A DNA stretch of 64,000 nucleotides, from the NCBI RefSeq assembly GCF_037975245.1, contig NC_092573.1, positions 20,039,265-20,103,264 of the forward strand. The letters run 5' to 3'. Source of the DNA: Apostichopus japonicus. Lineage: Eukaryota > Echinodermata > Holothuroidea > Aspidochirotida > Stichopodidae. Below, piece by piece: positions 55,072 to 64,000 of the stretch; within the stretch, counting starts at the first letter, position 1, and each line of letters begins with the position of its first letter. The translations under genes and the position numbers were made by a program. Under the pieces are notes generated by a model. The model saw only the letters and a list, made by a program, of their open reading frames with translations. It was not told the DNA's origin and did no database searches.

Positions 55072-58000
55072 CTGCAGGAAAACGAAGAAACATTTAGTTA
55101 GATATAATAAGTCCTTCCGTCCCTCGCCCTCACCCCCCACCCCCCCCCCCATCACAACTTACAACCCTGTTACTCGTATATATGATGTCATTCACCGCTT
55201 ACCAACGTTTGGATCATAACCAAAGTGGTTTTATTTTGAATATTTGCCATGACAACATCCTCTTATTTCAACTCAGAAATAAGCTATACCGCGAAGCGAA
55301 TATTGTTGCTCGCATTTGCTTATAGGATAAATATCTTAGAGTACAACATATATTCCGAAAACTGTTCTGCATTTTTGCATTTGTAGGAAAAATTTCAACT
55401 GGACACCTATGCAAAATGCCTGGCATGCATCACTTGGCTAATGACCTCATCATGTCTTGGGTTATATTAGAGTAGCATACGCCCATTAATAGCCCCATTG
55501 ACTTACACACTAAATCACAAAAGATATATAAGATATAAGATATATAAGATGTAAGATATAAGAATCTTTATTGACCATAAAAGGAATTGGTGTTCACTCT
55601 ATCTCAGTATAACATACATAAAACAGTCAAAAATACAGGAGACTGGGACATGATGAGTGAGTAGAGACATGTTAAAAATATGGTGATAAATGTAAGAGAG
55701 CTGTTCATGACACATTTTGAGGACTTTACCATTAATACCATCTGGTCCAGAGGCCTTGCCAGGTTTGACCCGCCTCAATTCCCGGGAGACTTCACCACGC
55801 GTAAACTCTATTCTTTCAGATTGACAAAAACCATCTAGTCTATGAGAGGCACGCCGAAGCTCTGCTGAAAATTCATGGTTATCAAACCCAGCATAAAACT
55901 TGTTCAAAACATCAGGCATGTTGTCAGAGGTTATATTGTCTACAGTGATATCATTGGTTTTATGGTTTTCCCACCCAGTCACGCTTTTCATGCCTTTCCA
56001 TACCATGCTAGTGTCATTTGATTTGAAATGACTTTCTATTTTGTCCTTGTATCTATCCTTGGCCTTCCGTATTTCACCATCTAATTTCCGGTTCACCGTT
56101 CTCAGTTTATCTCGATCACCTTCTCTGAAGCAAGTTTTCTTCTCGTTGATAACAGCTTTCAGTTCTGACGTTACCCATGGACCTCATCATGCCTTGGGTT
56201 ATATTAGAGTAGCATACGCCCATTAATAGCCCCATTGACTTACACACTAAATCACAAAAGTAATGTGGTCTCTAAGTCTAGATGGAAGTTTTTACTAGCT
56301 AAACGCTACCCATCACCGGATAGTTGGACTTTCATGGCACCATCAATTTTCCGTACCATGACCGCGCAGATTTTTTTTGCTATCCGAGTCGGAAGTTTTC
56401 GTCACTTGTAAACAAACCTCTTCACTCAGTAGTAAACAATTTTCCTACGCTGCTCCTGGGAGGCCTAAAGGGGTCTAAAATTGTCTCAATTGACCCTATT
56501 TTCTCACCACATGTACTTCCATTCATGCGCTTCAAAATGCAAGCCACAATAAACTAGATCATGATTGTCAAAAACAGGTCAAAAAAGATGTTCTCCTGCT
56601 GCTTTTTGGCACTTTTCCTGAAGTAGAACAATCGAGCGGATGGATAATAGACTCTAATAGGAGTATGCCACCTTAAGGGTGTGGAGTGAACATGATCAGC
56701 TGAGCAAGAATTCTAGACTGTATAATCACAGCAGGGACAAACAACATGGATTTATCATATGAATGATTTAGAATGTGCATCTGAAAAATGTGCATCTGAA
56801 AACCAACTGCCTGGATAACAACCAAATCATATTCTCCTCATTTTCTTTTCTTTTTTTTTTGCTTGGAAGATTTTGTGGGTGAAATGAAACTTCATATAAG
56901 TGTCTTACCTGGAACCAGGGAGCATTCCACATGTTGAGATAATTGCCTTGCTCTTCAGTAGCCTCTCCTCTCTGGGCCAAACTTCTCCATTCGTAGGGGT
57001 TAAAGTAGCTCATAAGCCAGAGTAAAGCACCGACAAACAAGATTGCCAGCACGAAGAAGACCCAGACGGTTGCACTGTAAGGGAACATGACCGCAAAGAC
57101 GTGCTCTCGAACCCAGTTCGGATGCATGATCAAGACTCCTAACTCTGCTTTTCTGAACGGAATCGTAAAATCCACTGCCGTGTCCCTCTCGCCGGTGATC
57201 GCCAACGGTGCTGCAGCAATGTCGGCATGCTGAAAAACGAATTTTAAGTCGAACGGAATCATTACCCAAAAAAAAATGTAACGTGTGCCACTTCAAAACT
57301 TGTTTGGGCCATAATTTGTTTTCCCAGAATTATTTTTAATAGCTTGAAAAAAATGATTATAATCTATTCCTTCGTCCGATTGCCCAAAATTGCCAGTCTT
57401 GCAATAAAAAATAAAATAAAAACACAGTTGTTAAGATTCTTTGTAACGTTAAGCTGTATGTGACCCCCACCGTTTCTTTGCCCTATAATAGGAAGTATTT
57501 GTATAGCCTTTTTCATGGGGAAAATGAATGAACTTTTACAACAGTAATGGACAACTTGAGGCCCGTGTGCCGTATGCGGTATGTAGACAGGTTACACAAT
57601 ACTTCGGACATTCATAACGTCTTCGTCTTTCAACCGACACCCGTCAAAGTTGGAAGTACTTAGAAGGACTGATTTTACCGTTTTTTCGGGGGGGGGGGGG
57701 GGGGTTATCTTACACCAAAGGAGAGGATGTTATTTTCAAATCAGTTTTCTATCTTGATACTGGGATTACTTACTCCTTCGGTCAGCTGGGCCATGAGACC
57801 ACTCCATCGATTTTCTACCGAATCATATCGACCATAGTCTCCGTCAGAAACCAGTTCTAATTGGTAGTCGAAGGGTAGGCCAAGTTCCTCCTCCATTGTC
57901 TTCTTTACCTTCCGAAGCACTTCCGGAATGAACCCGTAGAAACCCCTCTCGCTATCATCGACTAGGTAAGGTGCCTCCTACATAGTGACGTAATAGATAC

Positions 58001-61000
58001 GAAATGATGTGCATTACTCTTTTAGTTTGTAATCATTCTCGGTTAGTTTGAGAGGTTCACAGTGACTGAATGACCTTTCATACCACGTGGTATGTCATGT
58101 TAATAACAATACATTATTCCATATTTCAAAAAAAAATCCATAGCTAAATCTTATATAGGCACGCTTGATTTCACCTTAATGTATATCAAACAAATTCAAT
58201 GTCCAAAGTCATAATCCGTGCCAGTGAAGTACAACCTAAGGTTAAGTTAAAGGAAGAGACTTTACAATGTTTGTTGTTGTTTGTTTCACGACATGACACT
58301 GTGGATTATAACATTAGTATATATAGCCTATATTCAAGGTTGAAACAATTGAAATGATTATTGCTTCGTAAATGATCCGTAAAGTAAAATTGGACAACAC
58401 TAGAGTAGCAATTCCGCTACGGATGCTCAGTACTATACTGATATGCTTTTGCATTTTGCATTTCATAAAATATTTGGATACATATCCAAGTTTTTTAAAC
58501 CAGAAAATGGATCGTTTTACAGGTGGTCAGCATTGGCCCCAAATTATAGCACGCTATAATTGCTAGAAGTTTTCAAAAAGTACATTCCTGGAGGTATTTA
58601 CTCTCCAAATTATTCTCAGACAATCTTTAACAGTTCAAGAAGGAGGTCTTTACTCTCCAAATTGTTCTCAGACATTTTTAACGGTTCAAGAATTTTGAAC
58701 AAAAGGTGACCATATTTGAATATCTAGCATATTTGGGCCAATACAGCAAACCTTTAACAGGCAGGTATAAGGAACCCGTCAGTCACGTGCAGGTTAGATA
58801 TCACTGTCACATTAGCATAGACTGTTACATACTGGAAAACTACTCAGTCAAATTGGGTCAGTGTAGGTTCTTGGTCTGCAGCCAGCTTGACCTTGTACCT
58901 GATACTTCTTGGGATGACTACCATCCATTTATTTACCTCTGTCACAAGTTAAGTTTGTGGGCGGCCATTTTATTAGGTACGGTTACTGCAACCCTGTAGT
59001 GATATATGTCAGTCTGATAAGTCATTTAGACTATAGCGTTCATAGATGAGAGTTTGTTTGTTTGGCGTAGAACCAAACTAGGGCAAAAGATGCCTCAGAA
59101 TATGTCTCTGATATGATTTTGATGCTGCAAATCGTTGTAAACTATGCTGTATAGTATTGAGTAACAACAACATTTCACAAAAAGTGCACAAAGGGTCTGG
59201 TAGCATGGAACCGAAACAAAAAGACAAAGACAGACAAAGCATACGTGGCTGTCTGTCAGGTATCACAATACCTCAATACGCGCTATAAGCCTATACGTAT
59301 AATTATGACCACAAAAAATATGGTGATGTTAGTCAAATAATGACTCATAGACAACTAACTGTTGCACTATACATAGGATACAATATGGTAAATGTTGGCA
59401 TGATGTAGTATTGTACGCCGTATGGAATGATTAAAGGATTGGTTCAGTTGTCATACATGTATATGTTATATGAAAGAGGACAATAAAAGAAACACAATGG
59501 TGAAGAAAAAAAACTGTTCAAATATCTTTTTCGGTTAAAGAGATATTCAAGTGTAAAGTTTTATCAGATTGTGTAGAAACTGCTGGAATTTGACTAGCTG
59601 TGATGTCACATCCTCACATTCCTGAAAAGTTTTGTTTTGTTTTCTAAATATTTTGTGAGATTTCATGACTTTCAACCAAAAGATATGTCAGGAGATCTCC
59701 TATTTGTGACAGGAAGTATTTGAGATTAAACATCTGATGGATTTTTTATTGTATTATTTCAAATGTGTTAAAAAATGTAAATAATTTTTAAAGAAATATA
59801 TTCACACATGTTAAGGAAGTGAGGATGTGACATCACACCCTCACAGTTAGTCTTTCTACACCAGTCATTTTCAAAGAAATTTTGATATCTTCAAAGTGTC
59901 ATATCTCCTTAACAGAGCATGCTATCATGGTAGTTTCTTCACTGTTCTTATTGTTTTTTGTGCTCTTTCGTACCAAATAGACATGTCAAACACCTGAACC
60001 AATCCTTTAATACATTTTGGAACTTACCACAAGGGAGCTTATCTTTATAAAGTCCAGATCAGCATTCCTAAAAGCTCGCATGTGGAGACGATTGTTACCA
60101 TTTTCCCATTTTCTGTTATTCTGCAGTTCCCAGCTTCGGATGTCCTGAGTCCATGTACCCAACGGTTGTTTCTATACATCACGAAATTAAAGACATATAT
60201 ACAGGATTACTACCAAAGCATGCTCCTTGTCAGCATACTTACTAGAAAAGGCATCTTTATTAAAATACCGCAGCTTCAACCCGGACCCCGCCCCCCACCA
60301 GATACCCCCCCCCCCTCGATGCCCCCTGCTTGCTCTACTTATCCCTTGTTTTCGTAAACTTTTCCCGTGGACCAGAATTGTGTGCAGACGCTCATTGTGC
60401 GTTCAGTTTATCAATGTATTGAATTAACATTTTCAATGATATTCGTGAAAAGGTATGACGTATAACGCCGTATAGAATCAATTAATACTAATTAAAACAA
60501 AAAGGAACCCCCTTTAATTAGAAATAATTTATCACAAGAGCTGGTCGAAAATTTTACTTCTGTTACTTCCGTTATATAGACTTTCGCAAATTCTCTGTAG
60601 CATTTCTTTTTTTTTTCAGTTCACTTCAGATATTTGATTCTCTTATCAATTTGAACAAGGTATTTGATGATATATATTACGCGGTTGCGTAACTTAAGTG
60701 AATTGTTTGCGAGATTAGCACGAATTCACCTATATGTAAATTACAGTGTCACGGTTCTGACTAACTATCCACTGTAGTCAAGGGGTAGGAGCTCCAACTA
60801 AAGTAGCTCCAACTAAACCTGCAGAATATATTGTCTCCTCGCTATCCTCTGAGTCTTGCTTTTTCTATTAATTTCTTATGAAGTCCCAAAGAATACCAAG
60901 CGAGCGCCTCTTCCCGTTAACGGTATAACCTTTGTGTGACTATATAGGGGACTTTCGCTCGCTCGCTTGCTTGCAAGTGCAACACAATTGGCACGTTTCC

Positions 61001-61865
61001 GAAGCATGGCCAAATGAACTGCTTGAAATGTTATTTAAATCATCTGTTGTACTTATGAACGTTTAAGAATTAACCCATATGCAGCTGTCGTTCTACATTT
61101 CATACTTACCCGTAAATCTGAATGAAAATACACGGTCAGACCCTTTCCCATGTATATATTGATGGTGTAGTTCACACGATTTCCCCTCTGATCGAAGTTG
61201 ACTGGTCCACTCATGCCTTCAAAGTTAACCTGCCAATCAATGAAGATTAAAACGTTTTTGAAATATTAGTCTGTCAGGAGGCGTAGTATAAGGTATTCGT
61301 CACTTTCTTTCCAACCTTTTTTCCCTCTTCAATGTAGCTTCACATGGAAGAGACAACTACATGCGTAGAACACAACCCAGACTGGGAACCAGGACTTGTG
61401 AGGGTGTACAAACCCCACCCCAACACCTTTTTCAAACTCACACAGAAAGTATTGTCTAAACATGTCGCAGAATTGATCCCGACCCACCTTATGGGGAAGT
61501 GAGCTTTAACAACGTCGGCGAAACTACACCCCCTCCTCGCTCCTGCATGTACTGTTTTAAAACGACAACATTCTTTGTTTTAATCGAGAGAATAATTACA
61601 TTTTGACGGGCAGTATAACCACAGGATTCTAAATTAATAGGCACAATATGTAGGTACATCGTTTAATATTGTTTCTCCTGCAGATGATTGTGAAAGAATG
61701 CTCCCCCTGGTGCAGCAGGATTTCACAACGTTGGACATTTTGTTTTTTCTTGACGTGAAAAGATGGACAAAACATCACAATTAAGCGGACAACACAATGT
61801 TATCGACGAAGGACGAGTTAAGGGTACTAATAATTAACCTTTGTTTTCATGTACATATACTTTTC

Positions 61866-61913
<48 letters not shown>

Positions 61914-63693
61914 CCTATATATATATAGGGCCTATATATATAGGGCCTATATATATAGGGCCTATATATATAGGGCCTATATATACATATATATAGGGCC
62001 TATATATATACACGTAGAAGGAGTTATAGTTGCCAATATTTTGGTTCATCAGATTCACAGTGTATATACTGGTATACCTTTATACATTTAGCGTTAAACT
62101 TCATTTTGAATGTTACTAAATTTATTTACTCTTTTGAGATCTTCCATGAGTGTGCTCATCTCATTGCCGGAGTCGTCTGAGCCTGGACATTTGCTCGTTT
62201 GTCGAGGGTATTGATTACTATTGCGTGCTAAATGTAGCTTGAAGGCTTCATAAACGGTCAAAACTGCGTCGTAGGTTAGTCGAAGTCGGTAAGGCCACTC
62301 GTCCAACGGTTCAGCCTTTTGGGTAGTGAATCGACCAGGAGTCCCGCCAAAATCCATCACTAAACGGGTCACGTAGGCTCTTCCCAGTCGTATCTTGTCA
62401 ATCTGACCGTAGATCAATGGTAGATTCTAAAAGTGAGAGAAAAAAAAAGAAAAAAAAAAGAACTGCGGTTAACTGTTAAAGCAGCATTTTGCGTCCTTTT
62501 CTATGATTTTTCTCAACCTCACTGACTCCACTATGCTATAACGACATACATAACTAGCTTATCTATTTAAATCTTACTTCAAACGGTGGCATAAAAGTCG
62601 AAAAATTTGCAACTTTCAACTTTGTTTTTCTCAAAGATATTTCCGTTAGAACCCAAGAAACCTCGCCCATAATATGAATATTTAAACACTACGAACGTCA
62701 TTGACCAATAGGCCTATGTAATACAACACCATGCTTTATTTGTGTACAGTCTATATGGCAGTTGTACTAGGGAGTTCCATAACAACTCCCTGGTTGCACC
62801 AACGCAAAGTCTTGAATCTATTTTTAGCAACGGCTCATAACTAAACCTACATCTCTGATTGGTTGAATTCAAACTAGTGGGTTTTGGGGGAACTGTATGC
62901 GATTAATTTTAACTGTGGAATTTGTCGTGGACACTCTTCTCATTATCTGCAAATATCCTTAATTACTCGCCAATTAACGTTGTTGGCAGGGCAAAACTTG
63001 GCTAATATCTTAGTCTGCTGTTTTGTGATTGATATATGTAAAAAACTCGATGGACATGTCAAAAAAGTAGAAAACGGCGACCAAACGCAAAATGCTGCTT
63101 TAACCTCGGAAACATCTGGCGTCCCCGTCGTGGGTTCAAGATTATAGCAAACTGAAAAGTGTGATTCGAGAATTAATGGCTCGTAGTAAATTGTATATCT
63201 TCCTGAAAACTTGTCCATGAATCAAATGTAGATGGATGCCTTTATTACTTAAACTCAACCAGGTAGAAATTTAAAGCAGCCCCCATTTGATTCGGTTTCC
63301 ATGTGGGGAGGGGAGGGGAGGGGTGGTATGTACCTACTTTTATCCCTGCGTTCCCGGTTTCTCCATATCTGCTATTTTCTCTCACTTGAGATATCAAAAT
63401 GGTGATAAGTATTATGGCCAAATTGTAAAATACTCAAAGAGTGTTATCAAATGTGTTTATACGTACGATGTTGCCTAACATCCAATGATAGGAGTCCGTC
63501 ATTAAGTCGTCATCAATCGCCATTTGTATTACATCAAGTGCGATTTCTTCAAATTCACAGAATAAGAGGATGTTCTTGACACGGCTGTTTCTGAGTTTAT
63601 CTCTGAGGTCCTTCAAATCAGTGACTTGATACGGAGTGATGCGCCATCGGTATCTTTGTGTTTGTGCCATCATGCCCTCCACAATCCTTTCGG
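54187..63693 (-). CDS. Gene D: divergent iGluR-like receptor, 5'-truncated by the window edge (731 aa visible)
   Basis: Exons (gene order): 63467-63693, 62130-62426, 61110-61229, 60028-60171, 57774-57977, 56909-57229, 54187-55071, reading 2198 bp in frame to TAG. The missing signal peptide and first ATD exons should lie right of the window. Architecture matches B and C. The binding site is closer to classical iGluRs: PLAITGER in S1 keeps Pro and Arg, S2 has Ser-Ala where AMPA/kainate receptors have Ser-Thr, and the acidic position is Asp (LIHD). M1 is followed by YFNPYEWR; the pore loop reads ILFQGYDHSPRSW (Phe at the Q/R site); M3 has FIYILNLSP in place of SYTANLAAF. The tail ends GGDQKMWL. 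Introns 4 and 9 of B/C are absent and a new intron splits the M1 and pore-loop regions. Confidence 0.9.
55446..56262 (-). mobile_element. Dead LINE fragment flanked by a long direct repeat, gene D intron
   Basis: The minus strand at 55599-56096 encodes a non-LTR reverse-transcriptase piece: PDVLNKFYAGFDNHEFS, then VSRELRRVKPGKASGPDGIN and LKMCHEQLSYIYHHIFNMSL, typical of the area before RT motif A in CR1/L2/jockey-type LINEs. After HHVPV the reading jumps to a 3'-end-like sequence and stops, so most of RT is deleted. An AATAAA and a (TATATCTTA)n tail follow near 55520-55575. Both sides carry the same roughly 80-bp sequence (ACCTCATCATG ... ACTAAATCACAAAAG) at 55446-55525 and 56181-56262. Confidence 0.8.
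56263..56908. other. Gene D intron between LINE and M1 exon, nothing seen
   Basis: No recognised element. Confidence 0.4.
56909..57229 (-). CDS. Gene D exon: S1 end and M1
   Basis: Acceptor TTTTTCAG, donor GTAAGA. Encodes HADIAAAPLAITGERDTAVD, M1 (WVFFVLAILFVGALLWLMS), YFNPYEWRSLAQRGE and ends NMWNAPWFQ; 321 bp. Confidence 0.92.
57230..57773. other. Gene D intron before M1 exon
   Basis: AT-rich with a poly-G run at about 57688-57705. Confidence 0.45.
57774..57977 (-). CDS. Gene D exon equal to fused exons 9+10: S1
   Basis: Encodes EAPYLVDDSERGFYGFIPEV, FDYQLELVSDGDYGRYD and NRWSGLMAQLTEG; 204 bp, phase 0, acceptor CTATGTAG, donor GTAAGT. No intron between the FDYQ and DGDYG blocks, and no acidic loop insert. 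Confidence 0.9.
58590..58692 (+). repeat. Tandem pair of a 52-bp unit
   Basis: TACTCTCCAAATTATTCTCA at about 58598 and TTACTCTCCAAATTGTTCTC at about 58649, each followed by AGACA(A)TNTTTAAC(A/G)GTTCAAGAA. Confidence 0.75.
59431..60010. mobile_element. 580-bp foldback MITE with TTAA ends, gene D intron
   Basis: Begins TTAAAGGATTGGTTCAG and ends CTGAACCAATCCTTTAA (59431 and 60010). The inverted similarity continues inward (AAAGAAACACAATGGTGAAG against CTTCACTGTTCTTATTG) and again near the middle, where TGTGATGTCACATCCTCAC at about 59599 faces GTGAGGATGTGACATCACA at about 59820. No ORF. The flanking TTAA hints at a piggyBac-type or TA-inserting element, but family assignment is open. Confidence 0.8.
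60028..60171 (-). CDS. Gene D exon equal to exon 8
   Basis: Encodes KQPLGTWTQDIRSWELQNNR and ends DFIKISSLV; 144 bp, acceptor ATGTATAG, donor GTAAGT. A MITE ends only 17 bp beyond this exon on the donor side. Confidence 0.87.
60172..61109. other. Gene D intron, low complexity only
   Basis: C-rich tract near 60285-60318; otherwise unique AT-rich DNA. Confidence 0.45.
61110..61229 (-). CDS. Gene D exon equal to exon 7
   Basis: Encodes VNFEGMSGPVNFDQRGNR, VNYTINIYMGKG and ends HSDLR; 120 bp, phase 0, acceptor ATTGGCAG, donor GTAAGT. Keeps the NYT sequon. Four codons longer than in B and C. Confidence 0.9.
61868..62012. repeat. (TA)n plus GGGCCTATATATA minisatellite
   Basis: About 45 bp of TA followed by six or seven copies of TATATAGGGCC of varying TA length. 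Each copy contains TATATAGGGCCTATATA, a near-palindrome. Confidence 0.9.
62130..62426 (-). CDS. Gene D exon equal to exon 6: late ATD
   Basis: Encodes NLPLIYGQIDKIRLGRAYVT, WPYRLRLTYDAVLTVYEAF and TSKCPGSDDSGNEMSTL ending MEDLKR; 297 bp, acceptor ACTTTTAG, donor GTAAAT (weaker than in B and C). Contains the LTYDAV helix and the partner Cys. Confidence 0.88.
62427..63466. other. Gene D intron after exon 4+5
   Basis: Contains the GGGAGTT...AACTCCC hairpin at 62769-62790 (dispersed-repeat end) and a G-rich patch at 63305-63324. No exon recognised. Confidence 0.45.
63467..63693 (-). CDS. Gene D exon equal to fused exons 4+5
   Basis: Acceptor TATTACAG, donor GTACGT. Encodes AERIVEGMMAQTQRYRWRIT, RVKNILLFCEFEEIALDV and then DDLMTDSYHWMLGNI without an intron where A, B and C have one. 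227 bp. Confidence 0.9.
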
Positions 63694-63825
63694 CTGTAAT
63701 ACATCGGAGAGACAAAGCAAAAGTGAGATTTTCTTTAGTTTATACACATAACATTATACATTAACAACGATGCAATTGTTCGCTTCCAGCTGCAAAAGTG
63801 CTCAATACATAGAAGTAGAGCAATA

Positions 63826-63896
63826 GCCTCCACCGGGGTTCGAACCCGGGCCTCCCGCTTTATATGCGGACACCCTTACCACTAGGCTATGGGCGC
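63826..63896 (-). tRNA. tRNA-like sequence at right edge (anticodon position ATA)
   Basis: Same family as 22723-22793: box A TAGCCTAGTGG, box B GGTTCGAACCC, T-stem CCGGG/CCCGG, anticodon loop ATATAAA. Followed on the plus strand by the unit remnant CCAGAGGTTCCAAACCGGTA and a (TA)n tract. Acceptor stem has two mismatches; likely a repeat head. Confidence 0.45.
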
Positions 63897-63936
63897 TGAT
63901 GGTATGTCCAGAGGTTCCAAACCGGTAAGGAAGGTC

Positions 63937-63940
<4 letters not shown>

Positions 63941-64000
<60 letters not shown>
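63941..64000. repeat. (TA)n microsatellite to window edge
   Basis: Pure TA to the last base, adjoining the tRNA-like repeat as at 22664 and 20994. Confidence 0.95.

Overview
The window is eukaryotic: multi-exon genes with GT-AG introns, long AT-rich introns and intergenic DNA, many microsatellites ((TA)n, (TAG)n, (GAT)n, poly-G), and fragments of Penelope-like and LINE retroelements and of inverted-repeat DNA transposons. The gene family and repeat style suggest a marine invertebrate, perhaps an ambulacrarian such as an echinoderm. That is an inference; no marker in the window fixes the species.

The real protein-coding content is one head-to-tail tandem cluster of four paralogous ionotropic-glutamate-receptor-like (iGluR) genes, all on the minus strand. 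Gene A (start codon at 3560, running off the left edge) shows only its signal peptide and the first part of its amino-terminal domain (ATD). Gene B (28515 to 9574, 11 exons, 894 aa) and gene C (47881 to 34347, 11 exons, 897 aa) are complete, intact and identical in exon order and intron phase. Gene D (63693 or beyond to 54187, 731 aa visible) lacks its first exons, which lie off the right edge, and has a rearranged intron pattern. Splice sites were placed by reading GT-AG junctions and checking that frame and homology run through all paralogs.

B, C and D keep the iGluR architecture: LIVBP-like ATD, S1 half of the ligand-binding domain, M1 followed by PYEWR, re-entrant pore loop, M3, S2 and M4. 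The almost invariant M3 gate motif SYTANLAAF is replaced in all three by a different shared pattern, F-[LI]-Y-[LVI]-x-x-[VL]-[NS]-x, and the pore-loop Q/R site is aromatic (Trp, Trp, Phe). The amino-acid-binding Arg in S1 and acidic residue in S2 remain, while the S2 Ser-Thr pair is degraded. All three end in a short hydrophobic tail (DWL, DWI, MWL) resembling a PDZ ligand. This looks like a divergent, possibly non-conducting or differently gated iGluR clade expanded by tandem duplication.

Region by region: 1-3560 gene A; 3561-9573 spacer with a degenerate Penelope-like element bounded by inverted repeats; 9574-28515 gene B, whose introns hold a repeat rich in AGGTCA half-sites, a (TAG)n tract, a 160-bp tandem array and a 373-bp tandem array of tRNA-like units; 28516-34346 spacer with a 0.9-kb segmental duplication and a minisatellite; 34347-47881 gene C, with an inverted copy of the AGGTCA-rich repeat and a 110-bp duplication of an exon end; 47882-54186 spacer with C-rich and (GAT)n-derived tandem repeats; 54187-64000 gene D, with a LINE fragment and a 580-bp MITE in its introns. 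The presumed promoters of A and B share a GC-box plus CRE-like site, and A, B and C share an inverted CCAAT box about 220-290 bp upstream of the start codon.
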